Positions 7,720 to 15,536 of a stretch of DNA of 33,854 bases are shown here, one piece after another (positions within the stretch are counted from its first letter, which is position 1; each line of letters begins with the position of its first letter). Made by a program: the position numbers and the translations under genes. The DNA is taken from contig CAYTFK010000038.1 in the NCBI GenBank assembly GCA_964436865.1, forward strand, positions 1 to 33,854, given 5' to 3'. The notes under the pieces are model-generated. The model had not been told where the DNA came from. It made no database searches and saw only the letters and a list, made by a program, of their open reading frames with translations. This stretch comes from JAXGPP01 sp964436865 (GTDB lineage Bacteria > Planctomycetota > Planctomycetia > Pirellulales > Thermoguttaceae).

Positions 7720-8234
7720 GTTCGGGCGGCTGGTTCCGGGCAGCCGTCACGTGGAGGGACTGAGGACGACTCACTCTCGATTGTCAGAAGTGAGGCAAAC
7801 CATTGCGCTCATGCCTTCAACAATCCTCAGTAGTATACGTCGCCCGTGAAGTTCCAGCTTAGCGTCGGCGCAAAACGCCAGCAATCCCCTGGTAATTTCG
7901 CTAATCCCGATTCGCAGGGCATGCGCCCCCCCAGACGGCGTGGTGCCTGTCAGGCTTTTTTTTACGCAGAAGGTCCAGACTCCCGCGGCTTGTCGAAGCT
8001 GTGGAGACCGCTGCACGCGACGAGGCGGTTGCGGAACGATCGCCACCGGCTCATTTTGCGCCACGGTCACCGTCGTTTACACTGACCCTCGCGGCCGACC
8101 GAATTGCTGTAAGATTTGCCATTTTCCTCGCATCTGATGAAGTCGTCTTCCGTGTGCGGCATCCTGCGAACCGGACGCGGTCCCGATTTCCCGGGTTGCG
8201 CCAGGCGGGCCGGTGCGGCGAACAGCCATTCGCT
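7720..8234. other. 515-base intergenic region
   Basis: Lies between the NusG-like gene and the FmdB-type gene, both on the minus strand. A minus-strand frame of 99 codons (7771-8070) shows no recognisable domain and has no ribosome-binding site I would trust. A run of eight T (7956-7963) follows a weak stem on the plus strand. Possible -10 element TATACT at 7837-7832 (minus). Otherwise nothing seen. Confidence 0.5.
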
Positions 8235-8735
8235 CTACAGTTCATAGAGCGTTTCGTCGACGCTGGGCGCTCGAAGGCGCCGAGAGATCTGCCGCAGGCT
8301 TCCGGGGGCTCCCATCAGTGGGTCTTCCTGCTCCAGAACGTCGCCCATCTCCTCCTCGATCTGGTCCGGATCTTCGCCGGCCTCCATCCGCCGCATTGCC
8401 TCTTCCATGCCGGGCCCCAGGTGCATGCCGGTGCCGTCATAGAGTTTTCGCATCATGCGGGCCATGGCCCGGGGATCGTCTTCGTCGATCCCGTCGGACT
8501 GCCGTGCGATCTCGTCGAGGAGGCTTTCCATCTTCGACTCGTCGAGCCCCGGCGGCAAATCGTCTTCGCCCTGCGGTTCGGCCCGATTCTTGGAGATGGC
8601 AAATCGCGAAACCTTGCGCTCCAGTTCCGGCCGCCCGCAGCGCGGGCAGGCGGGACGTTTGGACGTGTTCACCGTTCGCGAGAGGAAGTTGTAGATCCGG
8701 TGACAATCGCCACAGTAGAATTCGTAGATCGGCAC
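8235..8735 (-). CDS. FmdB-family zinc ribbon protein
   Basis: 166 residues. I start it at GTG 8735, giving MPIYEFYCGDC, the usual N-terminus of FmdB-type regulatory zinc ribbons; an in-frame start at 8780 would add 15 unlikely residues. Four zinc-ligand Cys are visible: Cys8, Cys11 (CGDC), Cys30 and Cys33 (CPRC). The family usually ends after the ribbon (about 70-110 residues). This one carries a further acidic, helical tail with repeated Met-Arg and Glu-rich segments (MARMMRKL, MEEAMRRME, DQIEEEMGDVLEQED). The function of the family is poorly known; a regulatory or assembly role is usually assumed. It diverges from the oxidoreductase gene at 9019. Confidence 0.8.
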   Translation of the reverse strand: MPIYEFYCGDCHRIYNFLSRTVNTSKRPACPRCGRPELERKVSRFAISKNRAEPQGEDDLPPGLDESKMESLLDEIARQSDGIDEDDPRAMARMMRKLYDGTGMHLGPGMEEAMRRMEAGEDPDQIEEEMGDVLEQEDPLMGAPGSLRQISRRLRAPSVDETLYEL

Positions 8736-9018
8736 GTTGACACCCCAAAGGAAAGTGGAATCGTCGAGCGGCGGCCCCACATCGGGTCATTCTATCCGCT
8801 CTTATCTACGATTCCACCGGCTGTGCGCCAAGCGGAGGCGGTTGCGGAGCAGAGATGCCGTGTGGGACGACCGGCGAATGCGGGCGGGTTGCCTGACGGA
8901 AGCGGCCGTCTCGGTTGGGACCTTGAATTCGACCGTTTCTCTTGACGCCGCGGGAATGCCCGGAAAACAATGGTGGCAGTCCCGACGGCAGCATGTTCCT
9001 TATCCAGAAGGCCACCCC

Positions 9019-10380
9019 ATGAGCAGTTTCGGTACCCCGGCCACTTCGCGGCGTGATTTCCTGAGTCAGAGCGGCCGAGTGGCCGCGGCTTCACTGTTGG
9101 CGTCGGCGGTGCCCGCCGTCCATGCGGGTGAGGAAAGCACGATTCAACTGGCCCTGGTCGGTTGCGGCGGCCGAGGCACGGGGGCAGCCGCCGACGCTCT
9201 GTCGACCAAGAGCGGCCCGATCAAGCTGGTGGCGATGGCCGATGTCTTCGAACAACGACTGACGAGCAGCCACGACAATCTTCAGAAGATGTTCGGCAAG
9301 CAGGTCGACGTTCCCCAGGAGCGGCGATTCATCGGCTTCGACGCCTACCGGCATGCCATGGAGTGCCTGCGGCCAGGCGATGTGGTGTTGCTGACCACGC
9401 CCTGCGCTTTTCGCTGGGTGCATTTTGGACTTGCGATCGAGAAGGGCATCAATGTCTTCATGGAAAAGCCGACGACCGTGGATGGTCCCAGCACCCGCCG
9501 GATGCTCGCCCTGGCCGACGAGTCGGCGAAGAAGAATCTCAAGGTCGGTGTGGGATTGATGTGTCGGCACTGCAAGGCCCGCTGGGAACTCCTCGATCGC
9601 ATTCAGGCGGGGCAGATCGGCGACATCACCTATATGAAGACCTACCGGCTGGTGCCGCCCGCCGGCTTCTGCGGCCCGAAGCCCGACAACATGAGCGAGC
9701 TGCTCTACCAGGTCCAGCGATACCTCAGCTTCATGTGGGCCAGCGGCGGTCTGGTGCACGACTACACCAGCCACAATATCGACGAGTGCTGCTGGATGAA
9801 GGGGGCCTGGCCGGTCCGGGCCCAGGGGTCCGGCGGCCGCTGCTACCGCGAGGGGATGGTCGACCAGAACTTCGACCACTACTCGGTCGAATACACCTTC
9901 GCCGATGGCACGAACCTGTTCATGAACGCGCGCAATATGGCCGGATGCTACGGCGAGTTCGCCAGCTATGCCCACGGGACAAAGGGGTCGGCGGTCATCT
10001 CCACCTTCATGCATACGCCGGCGAAGTGCCGTATCTACCGCGGTCACAACTTCGTCGAAAGCGATCTGGCGTGGGCCTTCCCCCAGCCCGAGCCGAATCC
10101 TTATCAGTTGGAGTGGGATCACCTGATCGAGGCGATTCGCCAGGACCGGCCGCACAACGAAGCTCGGCGCGGCGCGGAAGCCAGCCTGGTGCAGATCATG
10201 GGGCGGATGGCGGTTCACACCGGACGTGTCGTTACGTGGGACGAAGCGCTCAATCACGATCACGAATTCGCTCCTGATGTGGACAAGCTCACGATGGATT
10301 CGCCGGCCCCTTTGCCGCTGGGTACGGCCGAAAAGTACCCGCTGCCCCAGCCCGGCCAGAATCCCCAGCGCGAATACTGA
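9019..10380 (+). CDS. Tat-exported Gfo/Idh/MocA-family oxidoreductase
   Basis: 453 residues. The leader TSRRDFLSQSGRVAAASLLA (residues 9-28) is a twin-arginine signal ending near AVHAGEE. A Rossmann fold follows with the dinucleotide motif LVGCGGRGTG (46-55). The family signature EKP is at 149-151 (FMEKPTTVDG), where Lys150 is the usual catalytic residue. GGLVHDYTSHNIDECCWMKG near 245-265 matches the substrate-side motif. These NAD(P)-dependent enzymes oxidise, reduce or rearrange sugars and inositols; exported members are numerous in planctomycetes. Earlier in-frame codons back to 8737 are not conserved-looking, so ATG 9019 is taken. It is followed by an exported phosphoesterase gene 49 bases on. 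Confidence 0.9.
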   Translation: MSSFGTPATSRRDFLSQSGRVAAASLLASAVPAVHAGEESTIQLALVGCGGRGTGAAADALSTKSGPIKLVAMADVFEQRLTSSHDNLQKMFGKQVDVPQERRFIGFDAYRHAMECLRPGDVVLLTTPCAFRWVHFGLAIEKGINVFMEKPTTVDGPSTRRMLALADESAKKNLKVGVGLMCRHCKARWELLDRIQAGQIGDITYMKTYRLVPPAGFCGPKPDNMSELLYQVQRYLSFMWASGGLVHDYTSHNIDECCWMKGAWPVRAQGSGGRCYREGMVDQNFDHYSVEYTFADGTNLFMNARNMAGCYGEFASYAHGTKGSAVISTFMHTPAKCRIYRGHNFVESDLAWAFPQPEPNPYQLEWDHLIEAIRQDRPHNEARRGAEASLVQIMGRMAVHTGRVVTWDEALNHDHEFAPDVDKLTMDSPAPLPLGTAEKYPLPQPGQNPQREY

Positions 10381-10429
10381 GGCAGTTTCGCCAATCTGCC
10401 GGAAGAGACCGGTGCTTTGGAGTCGATCG

Positions 10430-11311
10430 ATGGCAGCCAGATTGCTTGGCCGGCGAGCGTTTCTCGAGCGAGGATGCCTCTTCTTGGCTGGAGCGACGCT
10501 GCCCTGCGGCCAATTGCGGGCGGCTGAAGAAGCGGCGCCGCTGGTGCGAATCGGACTGCTGACCGATCTGCACCACGCCGACAGGCCGCCTTCCGGGTCG
10601 CGCTATTATCGGGAGACGCTGGCGAAATGCACTGAAGCGGCCGACCACTTCAGACGCGATAAGGTCGACCACGTGGTCGAACTGGGCGATCTGATCGACT
10701 CGGCCGATTCGCTGGAGACCGAGAAGGGCTACTTGCGGCGAATTCACCGCGAGCTTGCGGCTGCGCCCGGCACGCACCACTTCGTTCTCGGAAATCACTG
10801 TGTTTCGGCTCTGACGAAGCTCGAGTTCCTGGAAATCGTTGGCCAGGAACGGTCGTATTACTCATTCGAAGCCGGTGGGTACCGCTTCGTCGTCCTCGAT
10901 GCCTGTTTCCGCGGCGACGGCGAACCTTACGGCCGCCAGAACTTCACCTGGACGGACGCCAATATTCCCGCGGAAGAGATCGACTGGCTTCGCTCAGAAC
11001 TCAAGTCGGTCAGTAACGGAGCAATCGTGCTCGTCCATCAGCGGCTCGACGCGGAGCCACCCTACGGCATCAAGAACGCCGCCGAAGTCCGCAAGGTGTT
11101 GGAGAATTCCGGCCGGGTGCTCGCCGTTCTTCAAGGCCATTACCATCCGGGTGATTATCGGGAGGTGAAAGGCATTCACTACTGCACGCTCTCCGCGATG
11201 ATTGAAGGTTCGGGGCCGGAGAATAACGCCTATGCAGTCATGGACGTGCTGCCCGGAGGCACGATTCGCATTTCGGGCTTCCGCAGGCAGCGGGACTACG
11301 AGTGGCGCTAA
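10430..11311 (+). CDS. Exported calcineurin-like metallophosphoesterase
   Basis: 293 residues with a twin-arginine-type leader (LGRRAFLERGCLFLAGATLP, 6-25), so likely periplasmic. The two-metal phosphoesterase motifs appear in order: TDLHH (Asp46, His48), GDLID (Asp87), GNHC (Asn122, His123), a later LVHQ, and GHYH near the end. GNHC replaces the more common GNHD/GNHE. Fold and chemistry are clear: hydrolysis of a phosphomonoester or diester. Substrate is unknown. It probably shares a transcript with the oxidoreductase upstream (49-base gap). ATG 10430 is chosen because it starts the leader; a longer frame from 10226 lies inside the upstream gene. Confidence 0.85.
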   Translation: MAARLLGRRAFLERGCLFLAGATLPCGQLRAAEEAAPLVRIGLLTDLHHADRPPSGSRYYRETLAKCTEAADHFRRDKVDHVVELGDLIDSADSLETEKGYLRRIHRELAAAPGTHHFVLGNHCVSALTKLEFLEIVGQERSYYSFEAGGYRFVVLDACFRGDGEPYGRQNFTWTDANIPAEEIDWLRSELKSVSNGAIVLVHQRLDAEPPYGIKNAAEVRKVLENSGRVLAVLQGHYHPGDYREVKGIHYCTLSAMIEGSGPENNAYAVMDVLPGGTIRISGFRRQRDYEWR

Positions 11312-11430
11312 CAGAAGTGCGGCCGTTTCGACCGCGGAACTCGGCCTCTTGTGCCAAGGCGGCTGACGTGTAATACTGGTCCGAGCGATGGGGGGTGTTT
11401 TGTTGACATCGCTTTCAGGGACGGACTCTC

Positions 11431-12741
11431 ATGCCGCTTTCGCTGGAGCAGGTCGCCGAGATGGCGCCGGACACCAGTTCGGCCGCCGCGGGCAAGAAGC
11501 TGATGGCGCTGAAGAGTTGGGAGGACCTCGGGCAAAACCCGGAGGCGGTGTGGGGGCTTTGCCGCGGCAGCGCCACGTACCAGGTCAAGGTTGACCTGGG
11601 AAACCTCGGCTACCATTGCAGTTGCCCGAGCCGAAAGTTCCCCTGCAAGCACGTGCTCGGCTTGTTGATGCTTTTCGCCGCTTCGCCCGATGCGGTCGCC
11701 TCCTGCGCGCCTCCCGGCTGGGTGGGCGAGTGGCTCGAGCGCCGCCACAGCCGCGAGGAGAAAAAGGCCGAGCGAGAGACGGCGGAGGCCAAGAAACCCG
11801 TCGACGAAGCGGCGCAACAGCGGCGGGCCGAGCAGCGGGAGGCGAAAGTCTCCGACGGCCTGGTCCGGCTCGAGATTTGGCTCAAGGACCTGGTTCGAAA
11901 CGGTTTGGCGGCGGTCGAGTCCAAGCCGCCCGCATTCTGGGAAGACCAAGCCAGGCGGTTGGTCGACGCGCAAGCTCCGGGGCTGGCATCGCGTGTGGCC
12001 CGGTTGTCGCTTGTTCCGCGGTCGTCGCGTGACTGGCCAGCCCGGCTGCTGGGAGAGATTGGTCGGATCGAATTGTTGATCCACGCCTGGCAGAGGGCCG
12101 AATCAATCGACCCCCAACTGCGGCAGGAAATTCGGCAGTTTCTCGGCTGGACAATCAGCCAGCCTGAACTCGAGCGGGACGGCGAGCAAGTCGGTGACTC
12201 GTGGATCGTCGTCGGCCAATGGGTCGACGACGAGGGCCGCATTCGCACGCAGCGATCGTGGCTCGTTGGCCGGGAGACGGGCCGCGCGGCGCTGGTCCTG
12301 CAGTTCTCCGCGGGCGGGCAGCCCTTTCCGGAGTCGATCGTGCCCGGCGGAGAGCAGCGGGCGACGCTCGTCTACTATCCTGGGGCGGTGCCGCAGCGCG
12401 CCAAGTTTGTCAATCGCACAGGCACGGTGGAATCGGTCACCGCGCGGTTTCCCGGGGCGGCGACGATCGACGAATTCCTGGTTGGCATTGCCCGGCAGTT
12501 GGCGCGGCAGCCTTGGCTGGCGGCGTTTGGCGCCGTGCTGCACGACGTGCGGGTTGTCCCGCAGGCTGAAGCGTGGCGGGTCGTGGATCTTCGGGGAAAC
12601 TCGATTCCTCTTTCCGGGCGCGCGCACTGGAGGCTGCTGGCGCTCAGCGGCGGTCAACCCTTCGATATGACCGGCGAGTGGGACGGTCATGTGCTGCGTC
12701 CGCTTGGCATGTACCTGGACAACACCTTCCGGATTGCATAA
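11431..12741 (+). CDS. SWIM zinc finger protein (YehQ-like), gene 1 of a five-gene operon
   Basis: 436 residues. The SWIM zinc finger lies near the N-terminus: Cys63, Cys65, Cys72 and His74 in HCSCPSRKFPCKHVLGL. SWIM fingers bind zinc and mediate DNA or protein contacts. A charged helical linker follows (about 100-140, EEKKAERE onwards), then a long region without a named domain. E. coli YehQ is the best remembered match. The stop overlaps the next start by one base (TAATG). A weak extended -10 candidate (TG-T-AATACT, 11369-11377) with TTGTGC 17 bases upstream could be the operon promoter. A TTGACA at 11403-11408 has no usable -10 box before the ATG. Likely to recruit or regulate the AAA+/VWA proteins encoded downstream (inference). 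Confidence 0.85.
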   Translation: MPLSLEQVAEMAPDTSSAAAGKKLMALKSWEDLGQNPEAVWGLCRGSATYQVKVDLGNLGYHCSCPSRKFPCKHVLGLLMLFAASPDAVASCAPPGWVGEWLERRHSREEKKAERETAEAKKPVDEAAQQRRAEQREAKVSDGLVRLEIWLKDLVRNGLAAVESKPPAFWEDQARRLVDAQAPGLASRVARLSLVPRSSRDWPARLLGEIGRIELLIHAWQRAESIDPQLRQEIRQFLGWTISQPELERDGEQVGDSWIVVGQWVDDEGRIRTQRSWLVGRETGRAALVLQFSAGGQPFPESIVPGGEQRATLVYYPGAVPQRAKFVNRTGTVESVTARFPGAATIDEFLVGIARQLARQPWLAAFGAVLHDVRVVPQAEAWRVVDLRGNSIPLSGRAHWRLLALSGGQPFDMTGEWDGHVLRPLGMYLDNTFRIA

Positions 12742-14321
12742 TGGAAGAGCTTGCCCGCATAGCGCTGGTGGGAACATCCAGGCTGTCTTCTGCCCCAGCG
12801 GGCGACGCCGAAGACCCGTGCGATCCGCTCGTTGCCGCACTGGGTGATGAGGACCGCGAGCGGGCGTTCTTGCTGCGCGCCGGTGTGCGGACAGTCTACG
12901 AGCAATGCGGTCGCGTCGCTCGACCGGAGGTTTCGGTCCCCGAGGCGAGTCCGAGGGAGTCGCGTCCGGTGGCCGCACAGAAGACGGTCGGCCTGCTGCG
13001 GAACGCAATCGCTTCGCAGTCATGGGACTTGTTGGCAGAGTTTCTGCGACAGCTTGAGGCGACGGGACTCGTCCTGCCGCCAGAGCTGCTGCCCGAGGCG
13101 TTGGACTTGAGCGATGCTGCAGTCCGTGAGCGGCTCTTGCCGGTGCTCGGCGAGCGCGGCCGCTGGCTGAGCGAGTTTAATCCGGACTGGGCATGGGTGA
13201 CGGACAGCGTTGCGACGCTTTCCGCCCGCGATCGTGGTTCCCTGATGCGCGGATGGGACGAAGGAAACTTTTCGCAGCGTTGTCAGGTGCTTGAGACTCT
13301 CCGCCGCAGCGTGCCGGAGGAGGCGAGAAGCCTGGTCGAATCGGCGATCGAGAAGGAGAAGCCGGATCATCGGGCGCGATTGCTCGAAACGTTGCGAACC
13401 GGACTTAACGCCGGCGACGAACCGCTCCTGGAATCGAGACTCGACGATCGGGCCGAGCAAGTCCGCCGCACGGCGGCAGCGATCTTGGCGCGGCTGCCAA
13501 GTTCAGCACTGGCCCGCCGCATGGAGGATCGTGCCTCTGCGATGCTGATGGCCGCCGGGTCGGGGGCCAAGCTGCGAGTTCATTGCAGTCCGCCGCAAGA
13601 GATCGACAAAACGTGGGTCCGCGATGGAGTTCCCGCCAAGCCGCCGCCGGGGCGCGGCAAGCGGGCCGTGTGGGCGGAGGCGGTGCTCGCAGCGGTGCCG
13701 CCGTCGCGGTGGAGCCAGCGGTTCGCCGCCGAGCCCTCCCAGCTTATCGAGGCGGTGCGTCAGAGCGATTTTGCCCAGCCGGTGCTGGTTGGCTGGAGTG
13801 TCGCCACGGCAGCTTTTGCCCGTGATGACGACGCTTCGGCCGCCTGGCTGCGTCCCTTGTGGGATTACTGGGCGGACGGAAGCAGGCACGCCAGCGGCCA
13901 AGGGCAAGCGGAGGCGGCCGAGCACCTGACCGCCCTCTTCAGCGCGATGTCGCGAGAGGACGCGGAGGCGGTCATGTTGCCCATGTTGGCCCAGGCGGCA
14001 TCCGCCCAGAGCCTGGTCGCGCACAAGCTTCTGGTTCTGATACAGCGCCCTTGGGGGACGGAATTCAGTCGGGCCTACCTTGCGGCGTGCCGGGAAGTGC
14101 TCAGGAGCCGGACGGACAACCTGGCCTATCAATGGTCGGTCTCGCTCTTCGTCGCGGGCCGCGCACTGCCGCCAGACTTGTTCGCCGAGGCCCTGGCACC
14201 ATGGGAAGTGGCGGAGGGCAAAGGCCAGTGGCACAGCGACGCGGCACGTCGCGAGATCGAAAAGTTCACCGACACCATCCGCCTCCGGCAGAGCTTCTGC
14301 AACGAGCTATCGAGGCCGTAG
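12741..14321 (+). CDS. DUF5691-type helical protein, gene 2 of the operon
   Basis: 526 residues from ATG 12741, which overlaps the SWIM gene's stop. The sequence is rich in Leu, Ala and Arg helices with repeat-like spacing (SRLDDRAEQVRRTAAAILARL, LLETLRTGLNAGDEP), suggesting a HEAT-like solenoid or scaffold. I recognise it as DUF5691 mainly from this gene order and the opening MEELARIALVGTSRL; that assignment is from memory. No catalytic motif, signal peptide or membrane segment is seen. A scaffold or adaptor role in the complex is inference. E. coli lacks an obvious counterpart in its yeh genes, so this may be a lineage-specific subunit. Confidence 0.72.
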   Translation: MEELARIALVGTSRLSSAPAGDAEDPCDPLVAALGDEDRERAFLLRAGVRTVYEQCGRVARPEVSVPEASPRESRPVAAQKTVGLLRNAIASQSWDLLAEFLRQLEATGLVLPPELLPEALDLSDAAVRERLLPVLGERGRWLSEFNPDWAWVTDSVATLSARDRGSLMRGWDEGNFSQRCQVLETLRRSVPEEARSLVESAIEKEKPDHRARLLETLRTGLNAGDEPLLESRLDDRAEQVRRTAAAILARLPSSALARRMEDRASAMLMAAGSGAKLRVHCSPPQEIDKTWVRDGVPAKPPPGRGKRAVWAEAVLAAVPPSRWSQRFAAEPSQLIEAVRQSDFAQPVLVGWSVATAAFARDDDASAAWLRPLWDYWADGSRHASGQGQAEAAEHLTALFSAMSREDAEAVMLPMLAQAASAQSLVAHKLLVLIQRPWGTEFSRAYLAACREVLRSRTDNLAYQWSVSLFVAGRALPPDLFAEALAPWEVAEGKGQWHSDAARREIEKFTDTIRLRQSFCNELSRP

Positions 14322-14387
14322 CGTCGCGAGGGCAAGCGTCTGCTACGAAAGCGTCAGCCCTACACACATCAACAGGGAGAACTACGC

Positions 14388-15521
14388 GTGGCAAAGAACC
14401 GTAGTGCGGCGGCCGCGACGGCGGTGACGACATCGTCGGGGAGCGATGGCAAGCTCCGTTTGCACGCCGAGCAGCAGTTTGCCGAAGAACTGGCCGCGTT
14501 GAGCGAGGTCGACGACCGGCAGCGGCCGCCGAATTGGAAGCTGTCGCCTTGGGCCGTCAAGACTTATCTTCTGGGCGGCAAGTTGCCGAACGGTTTCGAG
14601 GTCACGCCGAAGTATATCGGCAACGAGCGGCTGATCGAAATTGCTGTGGCGACTCTGGCGACCGACCGGGCGCTGTTGCTGTACGGCGTGCCGGGTACGG
14701 CAAAGAGCTGGGTCAGCGAACATCTCTCGGCGGCGATTTCGGGCGTCTCAACGCTGCTGATCCAGGGTACTGCGGGCACAGATGAGTCGGCAATCCGCTA
14801 CGGCTGGAACTACGCCCGGCTTCTGGCCGAGGGACCATCGCCGGCCGCGCTGGTCAAAAGCCCGATGATGACTGCGATGGAGACCGGTCGGATCTGCCGC
14901 GTGGAGGAACTCACGCGAATTCCCAGCGAAGTGCAGGATACGCTGATCACGATCCTGTCGGAAAAGACGCTGCCGATTCCCGAACTGGGAACCGAGGCCC
15001 AGGCGGTCAAGGGATTTAATGTGATCGCCACGGCCAACAATCGCGATAAAGGCGTCAACGAGCTTTCCAGCGCGCTGCAGCGCCGGTTCAACACCGTAGT
15101 TCTGCCTGTGCCCGATTCGCTCGATGACGAAGTGGATATTGTCAGCCGCCGATCGGAGCAACTCGGCCGGGCGCTGGAACTGCCCGGCGAGAAGCCGGCA
15201 CTGGAAGAGATTCGGCGCGTGGTGACGATCTTCCGCGAACTTCGCAATGGCGTAACCGAAGATGGCAAGACGAAGGTCAAGACGCCCAGCGGAACGCTTT
15301 CAACAGCAGAGGCGATCTCGGTGGTCTCCAGCGGCATGGCGATGGCCGCCTTCTACGGCGACGGCATGATGCGCGCGGGCGATGTCATCTCGGGCCTGGT
15401 TGGTGCGGTTGTCAAAGACCCGGTTCAGGACCAGTTGATCTGGCAGGAGTATCTGCAGACGGTCGTCAAGGAACGCGATGACTGGAAGGATCTGTACCGT
15501 GCCAGCCGCGACACCACCTGA
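14388..15521 (+). CDS. MoxR-type AAA+ ATPase (YehL-like), gene 3 of the operon
   Basis: 377 residues from GTG 14388, preceded by AGGGAGA at 14374-14380. An N-terminal region (LRLHAEQQFAEELAAL, then RPPNWKLSPWAVKTYLLGG) resembles E. coli YehL. Walker A is GVPGTAKS (100-107). The Walker B site reads RICRVEELTRIP (169-180), with Glu-Glu where Asp-Glu is usual. Sensor 1 is NVIATANNRD (211-220), and SALQRRFN (228-235) supplies the likely arginine finger. MoxR ATPases form rings that remodel or insert cofactors into partners and usually work with a VWA protein, here encoded two genes on. It should be cytoplasmic. Confidence 0.92.
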   Translation: MAKNRSAAAATAVTTSSGSDGKLRLHAEQQFAEELAALSEVDDRQRPPNWKLSPWAVKTYLLGGKLPNGFEVTPKYIGNERLIEIAVATLATDRALLLYGVPGTAKSWVSEHLSAAISGVSTLLIQGTAGTDESAIRYGWNYARLLAEGPSPAALVKSPMMTAMETGRICRVEELTRIPSEVQDTLITILSEKTLPIPELGTEAQAVKGFNVIATANNRDKGVNELSSALQRRFNTVVLPVPDSLDDEVDIVSRRSEQLGRALELPGEKPALEEIRRVVTIFRELRNGVTEDGKTKVKTPSGTLSTAEAISVVSSGMAMAAFYGDGMMRAGDVISGLVGAVVKDPVQDQLIWQEYLQTVVKERDDWKDLYRASRDTT

Positions 15522-15536
15522 TCTCAGAATCGAATC

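Noticed and set aside
7932..7963. Weak plus-strand stem followed by eight T
   Set aside because: Stem is short and bulged and no plus-strand gene lies upstream to be terminated.
7771..8070. 99-codon minus-strand frame upstream of the NusG-like gene
   Set aside because: No ribosome-binding site, no recognisable domain; kept only as intergenic.
9091..10263. 390-codon minus-strand frame
   Set aside because: Antisense shadow of the Gfo/Idh/MocA gene.
11403..11408. TTGACA before the SWIM gene
   Set aside because: No -10 box at 16-18 bases; it would fall on the start codon.
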